Both the position numbers and the translations under genes were made by a program. The notes under the pieces are model-generated. The model made no database searches, was not told the DNA's origin, and saw nothing but the letters and a program-made list of their open reading frames with translations. Shown here piece after piece: positions 20,724 to 30,250 of a stretch of DNA of 64,000 nucleotides. The stretch is from Fundicoccus ignavus. GTDB lineage: Bacteria > Bacillota > Bacilli > Lactobacillales > Aerococcaceae. How positions within the stretch are numbered: the stretch's first letter is position 1; the number at the start of each line of letters is the position of its first letter. The stretch is from assembly GCF_009659375.1 (NCBI RefSeq), contig NZ_WJQT01000001.1:310001-374000 (forward strand), read 5' to 3'.

Positions 20724-20788
20724 TAAGGTTTATGTTGTTATACCAAACATTGTGCTTCACTAAGCTTGTAGTTTTTCAAAGATGTAGG
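20724..20788. repeat. Degenerate direct repeat, copy 2
   Basis: Imperfect copy of 20191-20249 (TTTATGTTGTTATACC ... TTGTGCTTCACTAAGCTTG ... TAGTTTTTC). Directly upstream lies a short tandem TAAGTTCTAATAT x2 (about 20690-20715). Confidence 0.4.
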
Positions 20789-20846
20789 CCGTTCTCAAAG
20801 CCAACAATCATACCGCTCAACAAATTCTCCGTAAGCCCACAAACAA

Positions 20847-20878
20847 AACACGACCTAGTCCGAGAACCAAGTCGTGTT
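20847..20878 (-). terminator. Terminator downstream of the PepSY-like gene
   Basis: AACACGAC / GTCGTGTT stem with additional inner pairing; on the minus strand it is followed by TTTGTTTG. Confidence 0.7.
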
Positions 20879-20927
20879 GATTAATATCCACCTATAAATC
20901 GACCTTAAGCCATTAAAAGTTCAATCA

Positions 20928-21551
20928 TTAGTCATCCAGCTCAGTTTTTAATACCTCTCCAGTTAGACCTTCAATTGTCACCTCAGCTTCTTCTTTACTC
21001 TCAGAGTCATAAATCTCTAATTCCCACTCGAAACGCTCATAACGACGGTCAAACTCTAAATTCCAATCCGTGACCTCACCGAAACCAGCCTCCGCTAAAG
21101 CAATCTCAGTAATCTCATCAATCGACAATAACTGCTCGAAATCCAAAGGCGTCTTCACATCATCGTCATCCAGCTGATCTTCCTCACGACTGACAACTTC
21201 ATTCTTCTCACTATCAAACTTAAGCTCATGCTCAGAGTCCGCATCCTGACCATCCAACTGAATCTCAAAAGAACCATCCTTCTGCAACTCAATATCCAAT
21301 TCTACAATCTCTACATCTGGTAACTCAGCCTGAAAAGCCTCAATTGCTGCCACCACAGCCAACTGCAAATCACTACCCTCAGCCGCCAAGAAAGCCGCAA
21401 CCTCCTCATCACTCGACTCAGAACTCACCACCTCACTCGAAGACTCAGAAGAATCATCCTGAGCAGCTACCGATAACAAATTCACCGCACCCAAGCCAAC
21501 CACGCTCGCCCCAAACAACACCAAACGCTTAAACGCCAAAGATTTTTTCAT
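20928..21551 (-). CDS. Secreted acidic PepSY-like protein
   Basis: A 207-residue exported protein. The N-terminus MKKSLAFKRLVLFGASVVGL is a Sec signal peptide ending near SVAAQ, followed by a Ser/Glu/Asp-rich linker (DDSSESSSEVVSSESSDEE) and two PepSY-like repeats, the second ending ELEIYDSESKEEAEVTIEG. PepSY domains are thought to bind or inhibit peptidases; a role in the wall environment is inference. I start at ATG 21551 behind GGAGAGG; a longer reading frame to 21632 has no ribosome binding site. The protein is strongly acidic and monocistronic. Confidence 0.78.
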   Translation of the reverse strand: MKKSLAFKRLVLFGASVVGLGAVNLLSVAAQDDSSESSSEVVSSESSDEEVAAFLAAEGSDLQLAVVAAIEAFQAELPDVEIVELDIELQKDGSFEIQLDGQDADSEHELKFDSEKNEVVSREEDQLDDDDVKTPLDFEQLLSIDEITEIALAEAGFGEVTDWNLEFDRRYERFEWELEIYDSESKEEAEVTIEGLTGEVLKTELDD

Positions 21552-22171
21552 CGAACACCTCTCCATTTCTATTAAACACTCAACATCACGCTTAAGACTA
21601 AATAAGTCCCCAAGCCACTCGCATGCACTCATGTCCCTCTAAAAACTCCCAGGACAAACAGGCGAGACTTTAACTAAGAATGCGAACCATCCGAAGCAAG
21701 ACTTACTTATCTCCTTACTTTAACGATACAAATAACCAACATCATTTTCAACTAATTCAACTTATTCGATCATGAATCAACCTCATGGGTCCCATGGGTG
21801 TTATTATTTTAATAGTGCCAATAATGATTCATCCTATCGAAATGTATGTCAGTAACTAAAAAAACTAGTCGAAAGTTTTACAGTTTTCTATTAGAAGCGT
21901 TAGGCTACGAATTATACCAAAAGTGGGAGGAAGGACTTCTTGCACCACCGCCTCAAAGTCTTTCTGCCCCTTGAATCCGGTCTGCATGGCCCAAAGTTTG
22001 GTCCGGGATGGGTCCGGAAGTTGGTAGCGTGCGCTCAAAGTCTCTAAAATTCTAAGTAAAATGGTTTGTCCATGACTGCCTCCTATAAAAGTCATAAATA
22101 GTCTCTCTATATAAAGACACCATTCATCGGCAAATCCATTATTTAATTTGAAGATTATCTAAAATACCATC
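21552..22171. other. Intergenic region, mostly empty
   Basis: About 620 bases without a convincing gene. It contains an inverted repeat ATGAATCA (about 21772) / TGATTCAT (21825) around CATGGGTCCCATG. A minus-strand frame at 21865-22095 (76 codons) has no family resemblance I recognise and no ribosome binding site for its own start. Confidence 0.4.
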
Positions 22172-22210
22172 AAAAAAAGTTCGAACCACCCATAAATCAG
22201 CGGTTCGAAC
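22172..22210 (-). terminator. Terminator of the SUF operon
   Basis: GTTCGAACC (22179) and GGTTCGAAC (22202) form a 9-bp perfect stem, followed on the minus strand by seven T residues. It lies 80 bases beyond the sufB stop. Confidence 0.85.
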
Positions 22211-22289
22211 CTTATTAAAATATATGGAGAGGCGAGGGCCCCAGTTAAGCTTAGCCAAGCTCCAACTATATCCTTTCAACAACTCTCCA

Positions 22290-23684
22290 CTACCCCACAG
22301 AACCTTCCATCTCATATGCAATCAGACGGTTCAACTCCACAGCGTATTCCAACGGCAACTCCTTCGCAAAGGGTTCCACAAACCCCATCACAATCATCTC
22401 CGTGGCGGTCCCTTCATCCAATCCACGACTCATTAAGTAAAACAATTGCTCTTCAGAAATCTTAGAGACTTTGGCTTCGTGTTCTAAAGTAACATTACTA
22501 TTGTGAATTTCATTGAAAGGGATGGTGTCCGATCGCGACTTCTCATCCATAATAATGGTGTCACATTCAATATGTGAGAAGGCACGGTCGCTCTTTTTAC
22601 CAAAGTAGACTTGGCCGAGATAGTCGACCATACCTCCGTCTTTGGCAATCGACTTGGCCACGATTGTACTTGACGTATCCGGAGCCATATGGAAAATCTT
22701 AGCCCCTGTATGCTGGTGTTGGTTGGCACCGGCAAAGGCAATCGTCATAACCGTTCCACGAGCCCCACGACCGTTCAAGTAGATACTCGGGTACTTCATG
22801 GTTTTGTAGGAGCCTAAGTTACCATCAATCCATTCCAAAGTCCCTCCGTCGTAACAATAGCCCCGCTTGGTCACAATATTGTAGACGTTATTGGACCAGT
22901 TTTGGATGGTTGAATAACGACAGTAGGCGTCTTTTTTAACGACAATTTCGACAACGGCAGCATGTAAGTTGGCATAGGAGAAAGTTGGAGCGGTACATCC
23001 TTCAATATATTGGATGCTGGCACCTTCGTCGACAATAATTAAGGTGCGTTCGAATTGGCCTGCTTTCTCATTGTTCATCCGGAAGTAAGTTTGTAGAGGG
23101 ACTTTGGTTTGGACCCCTTTGGGCACATAGATGAAGGTCCCACCACTCCAGACCGCACTGTTCAAGGCAGATTGGAAGTTGTCGCCTGAAGGAACAACTT
23201 TACCGAAATATTCTTTCACTAAGTCAGGATACTCGCGTAAGGCGGTGTCCATATCGGTGAAGATAATGCCTAGTCGCTCATACTCTTCTTTCATCCGGCT
23301 GTAGACCGCTTCTGATTCGTACTGGACAGTAGCACCGGCTAAGTAGGCACGTTCTGCTTCAGGAATACCGAGTCGGTCGAAAGTCTTTTTGATCTCATCG
23401 GGTACATCATCCCAAGAACGGGCCGGCTTATTGGTCGCTTTTTGATAATAAGTAATATCATCAAAGTCAATGCCTGACAGGTCGGCCCCCCACGTAGCAA
23501 CGGGCTTTGATTTGTAGATTCGGTAAGCTTTTAGGCGGTAATCTAACATCCATTGGGGTTCGTTCTTTTCTTGTGAAATCGTTCGGATGACATCCTCATT
23601 CAAGCCGAGGCCGGTGGAGAAGATAATCTCCGCTTTATCTTGAAAACCATATTCATATTCGCCAAGGATTGGCACTTCACTCAT
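22290..23684 (-). CDS. sufB: Fe-S cluster scaffold protein SufB
   Basis: A 464-residue SufB, the scaffold on which the SufBCD complex builds Fe-S clusters in the cytoplasm. Typical blocks are [54 protein letters not shown] and the C-terminal [20 protein letters not shown]. It is the last gene of sufC-sufD-sufS-sufU-sufB, the usual Firmicutes order. Length is normal. Confidence 0.95.
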   Translation of the reverse strand: MSEVPILGEYEYGFQDKAEIIFSTGLGLNEDVIRTISQEKNEPQWMLDYRLKAYRIYKSKPVATWGADLSGIDFDDITYYQKATNKPARSWDDVPDEIKKTFDRLGIPEAERAYLAGATVQYESEAVYSRMKEEYERLGIIFTDMDTALREYPDLVKEYFGKVVPSGDNFQSALNSAVWSGGTFIYVPKGVQTKVPLQTYFRMNNEKAGQFERTLIIVDEGASIQYIEGCTAPTFSYANLHAAVVEIVVKKDAYCRYSTIQNWSNNVYNIVTKRGYCYDGGTLEWIDGNLGSYKTMKYPSIYLNGRGARGTVMTIAFAGANQHQHTGAKIFHMAPDTSSTIVAKSIAKDGGMVDYLGQVYFGKKSDRAFSHIECDTIIMDEKSRSDTIPFNEIHNSNVTLEHEAKVSKISEEQLFYLMSRGLDEGTATEMIVMGFVEPFAKELPLEYAVELNRLIAYEMEGSVG

Positions 23685-23702
23685 ATCTCATCACTCTCTT
23701 TC

Positions 23703-24197
23703 TTATATATTGGTCGGACTCTGACTAGGCGGTTGTGTTAAAGCCATTTCACTGGCTCGCCAAGCTAGGACGCCGCATTTGTAGCGGCTAGGGAATTGTT
23801 TCAAGCTTTCTAATAAGTAGGCATCCCCAATGCGTTTCATTAATTCATCTTGTGACATAACATTCGTCTCACTCAGCCCCTCATCTAAAGGATCGCCACC
23901 AATCAAATGGGCAAAGTTGTTGATAATGTCGATCGCTTGTTCGACAGGCTTGTTCAATAAGCTTTGGCACATCATGTCTGCACTGGCCATACTAATGGCA
24001 CAACCTTGACCATTGAAGGCGATCGCTTGGATGTGGTCGTTATCAACTACCATCTCCACGACGATGGCATCCCCACAAGTCGGATTGAGCAATTCAATGC
24101 GGTGACTAGGATCTTCGAGGGATTTTTTGTAACGAGGGTAGTTGGAGTGATCCATGATAACTTCTTTGTACAGACTACTTAAATCATAGAGTGACAT
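23703..24197 (-). CDS. sufU: SUF sulfurtransferase SufU
   Basis: A 164-residue IscU-like zinc protein that accepts sulfur from SufS and passes it to the SufB scaffold. The three conserved cysteines are in NPTCGDA, GQGCAIS and RYKCGVLAW, and the characteristic insertion of SufU relative to IscU is present. I start at ATG 24197 (MSLYDLSSLYKEVI), which is preceded inside sufS by AAGGAG; it overlaps the sufS stop by 14 bases. Confidence 0.93.
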   Translation of the reverse strand: MSLYDLSSLYKEVIMDHSNYPRYKKSLEDPSHRIELLNPTCGDAIVVEMVVDNDHIQAIAFNGQGCAISMASADMMCQSLLNKPVEQAIDIINNFAHLIGGDPLDEGLSETNVMSQDELMKRIGDAYLLESLKQFPSRYKCGVLAWRASEMALTQPPSQSPTNI

Positions 24198-25434
24198 GGT
24201 CAAAAAACTCCTTTACTCGGTGGGTGGAGGCGACGAATCGATTGACTTCTTCCACCGTATTGTATACACCCATACTGGCGCGTAACGTAGCAGCCGCGTC
24301 TAATTGACGCATCAAGACTTGGGCGCAATGATGACCAGCCCGGACAGCAATGCCTTCCATATCGTAGGCCGTAGCAACATCATGTGGATGAATGGCCCTA
24401 AAGTTAAAGCAGACAATGCCGTGGCTCCCTTGTGAGATGGTTGTAGGACTTTGGTACAATTCAATGCCGTCAATCGCTTGAAGCCCCTTATACAAACGTT
24501 GGGCTAGGGCGGTTTCGTGTGTATGAATAGAGTCATAACCCACTGATTCAATAAATTCCAAGGCAGCTTGCAAGGCAATAGCTTGGGCAATTGGAGGGGT
24601 ACCCGCTTCGAACTTCCAAGGGGGGGCTTTATAATTACTTTCAAAGTCACCAACATAATGGATCATCTCGCCACCGAAGTTCACTGGTTGAGTCTGAGTA
24701 TGTAAGCTTTTGTTCAAATAACACACTCCAATCCCAGTCGGTCCATAAGCCTTGTGGCCACTGAAGCAATAGGCATCCACGCCTAGGTCGCTGACATTGA
24801 CTGGCATATGTGGAAGGGCTTGAGCGCCATCTACTACTACTAAGATGTCATGCTGATGGGCCCATTGGCATAGCGCCTTAATGGGCTGTTCCACACCCAA
24901 GACATTGGATACATGTTGGATAGCAATGGCTTTGACGGCTTTCAACTGGTCTTTGTCCATCGCCTTGAGCGCCTCTAAGTCAAGAACTTGGGTCGCTTCA
25001 TCTAAGTCTAAGTATTGTAGATGAGCCCCAGTCCGCTTAGCGACTTCTTGCCAAGGAACTAAGTTAGAGTGATGTTCAAGCCGGCTCGTTAATATGATAT
25101 CACCAGCCTCTAACAAAGGTTCGACTAAACCACGTGCGATTAAGTTAATCCCTTGTGTAGTTCCACTGGTGAAAATAATTTCACTACTATCTTGGGCACC
25201 GATAAATTGTCCGATGAATTTGCGGCTATTTTCGTAGGCGTCTGTTGCCCGCTGAGCCAACTGGTGAATGCCACGGTGGATATTGGCCTTGTAGTGGGTG
25301 TAATAATCGCTCAATGCCTCGAGAACGGCAGAGGGTGTCTGCGATGTCGCCGCATGGTCGAAATATATTAAAGGCTCATTGTTTACTTTTTGTTCCAAGC
25401 CCGGAAAGTGGGCTCGGATCGTCTTATTAATCAT
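24184..25434 (-). CDS. sufS: Cysteine desulfurase SufS
   Basis: A 416-residue group II cysteine desulfurase that takes sulfur from cysteine for cluster assembly. The PLP lysine is in FSGHKAYGPTGIGV and the active-site cysteine in RAGHHCAQ; TTQGINLIARG and HHSNLVPWQ are further signature blocks. It lies between sufD and sufU and overlaps sufU. Confidence 0.95.
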   Translation of the reverse strand: MINKTIRAHFPGLEQKVNNEPLIYFDHAATSQTPSAVLEALSDYYTHYKANIHRGIHQLAQRATDAYENSRKFIGQFIGAQDSSEIIFTSGTTQGINLIARGLVEPLLEAGDIILTSRLEHHSNLVPWQEVAKRTGAHLQYLDLDEATQVLDLEALKAMDKDQLKAVKAIAIQHVSNVLGVEQPIKALCQWAHQHDILVVVDGAQALPHMPVNVSDLGVDAYCFSGHKAYGPTGIGVCYLNKSLHTQTQPVNFGGEMIHYVGDFESNYKAPPWKFEAGTPPIAQAIALQAALEFIESVGYDSIHTHETALAQRLYKGLQAIDGIELYQSPTTISQGSHGIVCFNFRAIHPHDVATAYDMEGIAVRAGHHCAQVLMRQLDAAATLRASMGVYNTVEEVNRFVASTHRVKEFFDHVTL

Positions 25435-25454
25435 TTATATCACTTCAATTCTCC

Positions 25455-26768
25455 TTAAAGATTGCCAGGGTGGAAGAGCTGTAATTTGTTATCAATCATC
25501 TCAACCATTTGTTGCCTGATTTGCATTGACGGAATGGTCTGGATAACTTGGCCGAGGAAGCCGCGAATTAATAAGTATTCCGCATCAGTTTGTGATAAGC
25601 CGCGACTCATTAAGTAGTACAGTTGTTCAGGATCCACTTGGCCCACGCTGGCTGCGTGACCGGCCGTCACTTCGAATTCATCAATATATAAAATCGGGTT
25701 AGTATCGCCACGTGATTCTTGCGACAGCATCATTAAGCGGCTTTCTTGTTGGGCGTCGGCCCCTTTAGCGTCTTTAACAATTTGACCGATTCCATTAAAG
25801 CTTAGGCGGGCTTGGTCTAATATAACCCCGTGTTGGAAAATGTTGGCAGCGGAATGATGGCCGACATTTAATAATCCAGTATTTACCATTTGGGTTTGCT
25901 TGCCATTGGCGATACTAATAATATTTGTATTGGAGGCGGAACCTTGGCCTTTTAATTCCGTATAAGTGTCTAAAATCGTATTACCTTGGTTCATGGCCGC
26001 AGCGGCCCATTCAATATTGGCATCGTCGTAAGTAATGCCGTGGCGACGTACGAAGGCGCAAGTCGATTCCCCTAGAGCATCCATGGCGACGAATTTCACT
26101 TGGGCTCCGGCTGAAGCAACGACTTCGGTCAATAGGGTGGCGCTGTTAGCATGGTCACCGACAGTAGCGGATCGTTCTAAGTAAGTTAGCTGACTATTTT
26201 GCTCACTAACAATTAAGATATGCTTGTTAAATGCTAATTCATCGCGACTATCTTGAACTAATACCGTTTCAATCGGTAATTTAATCTCGACATTTTTCGG
26301 TATATAGATGAACAAGCCACCATTCATATAGGCCGTGTGATAAGCATTAATCTTATCTTCCAAGGGGGCAAGGGTAGAGAATAAGTGCTTTTGAACTAAG
26401 GCCGGATGGTCAACCAAGGCCGTGAACAGGTCTTGGATAATAACGCCTTTGTCAGCTAAGTCTTGGGCGATATAGTCAAGGTAAGTTTCATTACCGTAAT
26501 GGATAATTCGAGCTGCCACTTCATCATTAGATAATAAGTCTAGTGTGACATCATCTAGTGGGTTGGCCGGCTGTCTCGTCCTGGTGCTAGTAATTGTTTG
26601 TGTAAAAAGCGGCCATTTCTTATAACGCATTCGTTCAATAATTGGAAGCTCTAAGCTATCCCATTGAGCAGCGGCTTCGGCTTGAGCCGTAAGGAAAAAG
26701 TCTGGCAGTTGATCAGAGTGTATGATGAGTGATTGTTGTTGGTCTAAGCTTGTTTGTTCCAATGTCAT
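25455..26768 (-). CDS. sufD: Fe-S cluster assembly protein SufD
   Basis: A 437-residue SufD, the partner of SufB and SufC. It shows the family blocks FIYIPKNVEIKLPIETVLV, HILIVSEQNSQLTYLE and the C-terminal YYLMSRGLSQTDAEYLLIRG with GHAASVGQ. An ATG at 26768 follows the sufC stop closely; an in-frame GTG three bases earlier is also possible. Confidence 0.93.
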   Translation of the reverse strand: MTLEQTSLDQQQSLIIHSDQLPDFFLTAQAEAAAQWDSLELPIIERMRYKKWPLFTQTITSTRTRQPANPLDDVTLDLLSNDEVAARIIHYGNETYLDYIAQDLADKGVIIQDLFTALVDHPALVQKHLFSTLAPLEDKINAYHTAYMNGGLFIYIPKNVEIKLPIETVLVQDSRDELAFNKHILIVSEQNSQLTYLERSATVGDHANSATLLTEVVASAGAQVKFVAMDALGESTCAFVRRHGITYDDANIEWAAAAMNQGNTILDTYTELKGQGSASNTNIISIANGKQTQMVNTGLLNVGHHSAANIFQHGVILDQARLSFNGIGQIVKDAKGADAQQESRLMMLSQESRGDTNPILYIDEFEVTAGHAASVGQVDPEQLYYLMSRGLSQTDAEYLLIRGFLGQVIQTIPSMQIRQQMVEMIDNKLQLFHPGNL

Positions 26769-26771
26769 CAC

Positions 26772-27542
26772 CTACTCTTCCACTTCAAAGTCTAAGCCTA
26801 ATTCTTCAATAATCCCTTTGTAGCCTTCCGCTTCAAGACGATGTGCTAATTCTGGACCACCCGATTTAACGACTTTTCCATCAATGACAATATGAATATA
26901 GTCCGGTGTAATGTAATTTAATAGTCGTTGGTAGTGGGTAATAATTAAGGCACCAAAGTTATCACCACGCATAGCGTTGACTCCGCGGGAGACAACTTTT
27001 AAGGCATCAATATCTAAGCCTGAATCAATCTCATCTAAGATGGCGAAGGTGGGTTCAATCATCATTAATTGAAGAATCTCATTCCGCTTCTTCTCGCCCC
27101 CTGAGAAGCCCTCGTTCAAGTAACGTTCAGCCATGGCTTCGGGCATATCTAAGATGGCCATCTTCTCGTCCAATTTTTTAATAAATTCCATGACGTTGAT
27201 CTTATCATCTTCGGCACGGCGTGAATTAATGGCCGCCTTCATGAATTGGGCATTGGTTACCCCGGGGATCTCGCTAGGATATTGTACGGCTAAGAACAAG
27301 CCGGCACGTGCACGCTCATCGACATCCATCTCCAGGACGTCCTTCCCATCGATATAGATCTCTCCTTCAGTGACTTCGTAGGCAGGGTTCCCCATAATCG
27401 CAGCAGCTAAAGTTGATTTACCGGTACCATTAGGTCCCATAATGGCATGGATCTCGTTGGTGTTAATGGTTAGGTTCACACCTTTTAGTATTTCTTTGTC
27501 TTCAATGGATACGTGTAAGTTTCTAATGTCTAGTGTTGTCAT
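26772..27542 (-). CDS. sufC: Fe-S cluster assembly ATPase SufC
   Basis: A 256-residue ABC-type ATPase with Walker A GPNGTGKS, signature FSGGEKKRNEIL (the SufC form) and Walker B FAILDEIDSGLD. It powers the SufBCD scaffold. It is the first suf gene and starts 36 bases after the siderophore-binding protein gene on the same strand, with no terminator seen between them, so iron uptake and cluster assembly may share a transcript. Confidence 0.95.
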   Translation of the reverse strand: MTTLDIRNLHVSIEDKEILKGVNLTINTNEIHAIMGPNGTGKSTLAAAIMGNPAYEVTEGEIYIDGKDVLEMDVDERARAGLFLAVQYPSEIPGVTNAQFMKAAINSRRAEDDKINVMEFIKKLDEKMAILDMPEAMAERYLNEGFSGGEKKRNEILQLMMIEPTFAILDEIDSGLDIDALKVVSRGVNAMRGDNFGALIITHYQRLLNYITPDYIHIVIDGKVVKSGGPELAHRLEAEGYKGIIEELGLDFEVEE

Positions 27543-27577
27543 GTCTACCTCCAGTAATATGATTTCTTTTTATTAAA

Positions 27578-28507
27578 TTAAGGTTGCATCAAGTTTGCGA
27601 TCTCTTGGATTTGTAAGTGGGTGGATTCTAATCCTGACCCAGAAACATACCATAATTGAGATGATAAGAAGTGAATCTGATCATTTTGATAAGCCTTGGT
27701 CTCTTTGACTAGGGCATTCTCCACTAAGTCCGTATTGGCTGAGTTGTCAGAACCAATGGCTTGGGTACGGTCAATGACGAAGATACGGTCTGGGTTCAAG
27801 TCTAAGATACCTTCAAAGCTAACCGATTGCCCATGACGTTGGTCTTCGATGACGAAGTCTTCAATCGACTGGAATCCAAGTACTTGGTATATCAATCCGA
27901 AGCGTGAGTCAGCCCCATAGACTGCCATCTCGCCTTCATTCAATAGTAGAACTAAAGTTTGCTCATCGAGCGTACTATTAATATCACGAACCGCTTGGGC
28001 CTCTTGGTCAATCTCTTCGATAATGGCAGTCGCTTCCTCTTCTTTATCGAATAATTTGGCCAGTTCGGTATTAATGGCTACAAAAGATTCCCAATAGTTA
28101 GCATTATCGGTCGAGAATTGGAAGACCGGGGCAATGTGTTCTAACTCAGGAATTAAGCTTGAAGACCGGCCTGTTGCGATAATTAAGTCGCTATTAGCAC
28201 CCGCAAGCACTTCTAGATTCGGTTCATGTAAGTTTGCTGTGTCAATCACGTCGTCGTTGTAACTCCCAATATAGTCTGGCGTTGAATAGACGGGGGCAGC
28301 GACGACAAGATCTTCCAAGCCAAGGGCCCGTAAGGTATCGAACTCGGGGTAGCCAAGAGTGATAACGCGTTGGAGTGTACTGTCTACAGTTACTTCCTCG
28401 CCACGTGAGTCCGTCACGCTTGTCTGGGCTAGAATGGGGCTTAGAGTGGCTGCGTTAAGGCTGACTGCGAGTGCCAATGTTGCAAAGCATTTTATGAATT
28501 TTTTCAT
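27578..28507 (-). CDS. Siderophore ABC transporter substrate-binding protein (FatB/CeuA/YclQ-like)
   Basis: A 309-residue class III binding protein. A Sec signal peptide (MKKFIKCFATLALAVSL ... SPILA) is followed by the family start VTDSRGEEVTVDSTLQRVIT, and the second lobe ends FLSSQLWYVSGSGLEST. It should capture an iron-siderophore (possibly catecholate such as petrobactin, from YclQ resemblance) outside the cell. The signal peptide has no lipobox cysteine at the cleavage region. Its start overlaps the ATPase stop by four bases. Confidence 0.85.
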   Translation of the reverse strand: MKKFIKCFATLALAVSLNAATLSPILAQTSVTDSRGEEVTVDSTLQRVITLGYPEFDTLRALGLEDLVVAAPVYSTPDYIGSYNDDVIDTANLHEPNLEVLAGANSDLIIATGRSSSLIPELEHIAPVFQFSTDNANYWESFVAINTELAKLFDKEEEATAIIEEIDQEAQAVRDINSTLDEQTLVLLLNEGEMAVYGADSRFGLIYQVLGFQSIEDFVIEDQRHGQSVSFEGILDLNPDRIFVIDRTQAIGSDNSANTDLVENALVKETKAYQNDQIHFLSSQLWYVSGSGLESTHLQIQEIANLMQP

Positions 28508-29289
28508 GTTAGAAGCTCCTTTTCATAGAAGTTGATTAGGGGGTGTTGTTGTGTCTCAATCACGTCGACACCAATATCATAGAGTTCTTCTAAGATGGGA
28601 CATTGAAGGACTTCTTGGGTGCGCCCCTGGTGGAATAAGCAACCGTTTTTTAAGGCGATAATATAATCCGCGAACTGACTGACACGATTAATGTCATGCA
28701 TAATGATGACTACTCGCTTGTTGAACTTTTCGACTAAGCGCTTGAGTAAGTTCATCAGGTGAATTTCTTGACGAATATCTAAGTTGTTCAAAGGTTCATC
28801 CAATAAGATCAGTTCTGTATCTTGGGCCATAACCATCGCAATGGCACACCGTTGGAGTTGGCCACCAGATAGGGTATTGATGTAGCTATCTTGCAGGTCA
28901 TGGAGCTCTAGGAAGTCAATAATTTCTTGGATAACTTCATGGTCGAAGTCACTAAGACGTCCTTTGGAATAAGGATAACGGCCGAAAGCGATAAACTCAT
29001 AGACGGTGATTTTTAAGTCATAATGTTGTTTTTGCTTGAGAATGCTCAGCCGTTTGGCTAAGTCATTGCGACTCCATTTGTCCAAAGAAATATCATCTAA
29101 GTAGATCTCACCCAAATCTTTGTGGTCCAAATTGCCCATAATATTCAACAAAGTAGACTTACCGGCACCGTTAGGTCCGATAATAGCGGTCAGTTGCCCT
29201 TGGGGAATATCTAATGAGATGTCGTCCAAGATGATGCGTGAATTTTTACGATATGGAACATGTTTATATACACTATTGAGTCTGATAAG
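28504..29289 (-). CDS. Siderophore ABC transporter ATP-binding protein, non-canonical start
   Basis: A FecE/YclP-type ATPase with Walker A GPNGAGKS, signature LSGGQLQRCAIAM and Walker B LILLDEPLNNLD. The conserved N-terminal strand IRLNSVYKHVPYRK is encoded in frame upstream of the first legal start (TTG 29229). Behind AAAGGAGG the expected initiation site (about 29289) reads CTT followed by ATC, and no ATG, GTG or TTG is in frame. Starting at TTG 29229 would remove 20 residues including the first strand. So either a non-canonical start is used or the codon is mutated. It overlaps the permease stop by 17 bases. Confidence 0.82.
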   Translation of the reverse strand, partial: LIRLNSVYKHVPYRKNSRIILDDISLDIPQGQLTAIIGPNGAGKSTLLNIMGNLDHKDLGEIYLDDISLDKWSRNDLAKRLSILKQKQHYDLKITVYEFIAFGRYPYSKGRLSDFDHEVIQEIIDFLELHDLQDSYINTLSGGQLQRCAIAMVMAQDTELILLDEPLNNLDIRQEIHLMNLLKRLVEKFNKRVVIIMHDINRVSQFADYIIALKNGCLFHQGRTQEVLQCPILEELYDIGVDVIETQQHPLINFYEKELLT

Positions 29290-30247
29290 CTCGTCCTCCT
29301 TTAAATAATAGAGTGAAAAACATCAATGCACCTGCGACGTCTACAATTACTGAAAGATTGTAGTGGTTATTGAGTAGTGATTCATTCACCCATTGCCCCC
29401 CAATGATCATAATCAGCCCTAACAAGCTGCCGATGATGAAGTATTGCCAGTGGTGAGAAATTTGAGTGTATTGATAAGTAATATTGGCAATCATAAAGCC
29501 AAGAAAAGTAAGTGGCCCAACAATTGCGGTTGACGTTCCAATCATCAAGACAATGATGAAGATTAATTGATAAGTGACTTTTTGAATATTAATGCCTAAG
29601 CTTGCGGCGGTGTCGTGGTCTACCTTAATGACATCTAGTACCGATGAATATTTGAATAATATAACAAGCCCAATCAACACAATGACCATGCCGATAATTA
29701 ATAAGGTGGTCGAGATGCGTTGGAAACTTGGATTAAGCCGTGAGAACAGGGCATCATAGTCTGATGGATCCATAATCACTTGCATAAAGGTCGTTAGACT
29801 CCGAATTAATTGGCTTAAGATTAAGCCCAACATGATAAGCAGGCTTTCATCGAAACGTTCTCTTAACTGACGTGGCCGGACTGCAATATAAAGTAAGGCA
29901 GAGAAAAATAACATTAATACTAAATTAATCAAAAAAGATGAAGTGGTTAAAGTGCCGACCTCTCTATTCATAAACCGACTTCCAATAAAAAAAATCAAAG
30001 TCTGGCAGAGGCTGAAGATAGCATCCATCCCCAGAACATTCGGCGATAAATAATGACTTCTGAACAAGGTCTGAAAGGCGAAGGTGGACGGCACAATCGC
30101 TAAGACAATGACAATATAGGCAGTCAACTTGGATACTCTTAACCGCCATATATAGTCGGTCATAGTTGCATAGTTATTCAACAAATAAAAAAGGGACAAC
30201 AATACAACGACCAAGGAAAGTAAGTAAGCGAATGGTTTAAATTTCAT
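29273..30247 (-). CDS. Siderophore ABC transporter permease (FecCD family), second
   Basis: A 324-residue permease with about nine transmembrane helices and the FecCD-type block DHDTAASLGINIQKVTYQLIF near the ATPase-coupling region and GPLTFLGFMIANITYQ. It resembles YclO/FatC. It begins three bases after its partner permease and overlaps the ATPase gene. Confidence 0.88.
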   Translation of the reverse strand: MKFKPFAYLLSLVVVLLSLFYLLNNYATMTDYIWRLRVSKLTAYIVIVLAIVPSTFAFQTLFRSHYLSPNVLGMDAIFSLCQTLIFFIGSRFMNREVGTLTTSSFLINLVLMLFFSALLYIAVRPRQLRERFDESLLIMLGLILSQLIRSLTTFMQVIMDPSDYDALFSRLNPSFQRISTTLLIIGMVIVLIGLVILFKYSSVLDVIKVDHDTAASLGINIQKVTYQLIFIIVLMIGTSTAIVGPLTFLGFMIANITYQYTQISHHWQYFIIGSLLGLIMIIGGQWVNESLLNNHYNLSVIVDVAGALMFFTLLFKGGRAYQTQ

Positions 30248-30250
30248 AAA

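Noticed and set aside
21865-22095. 76-codon minus-strand frame between the PepSY gene and the suf terminator
   Set aside because: No ribosome binding site for its start, no family resemblance; a nearby AGGAGG belongs to a different frame that stops after nine codons.
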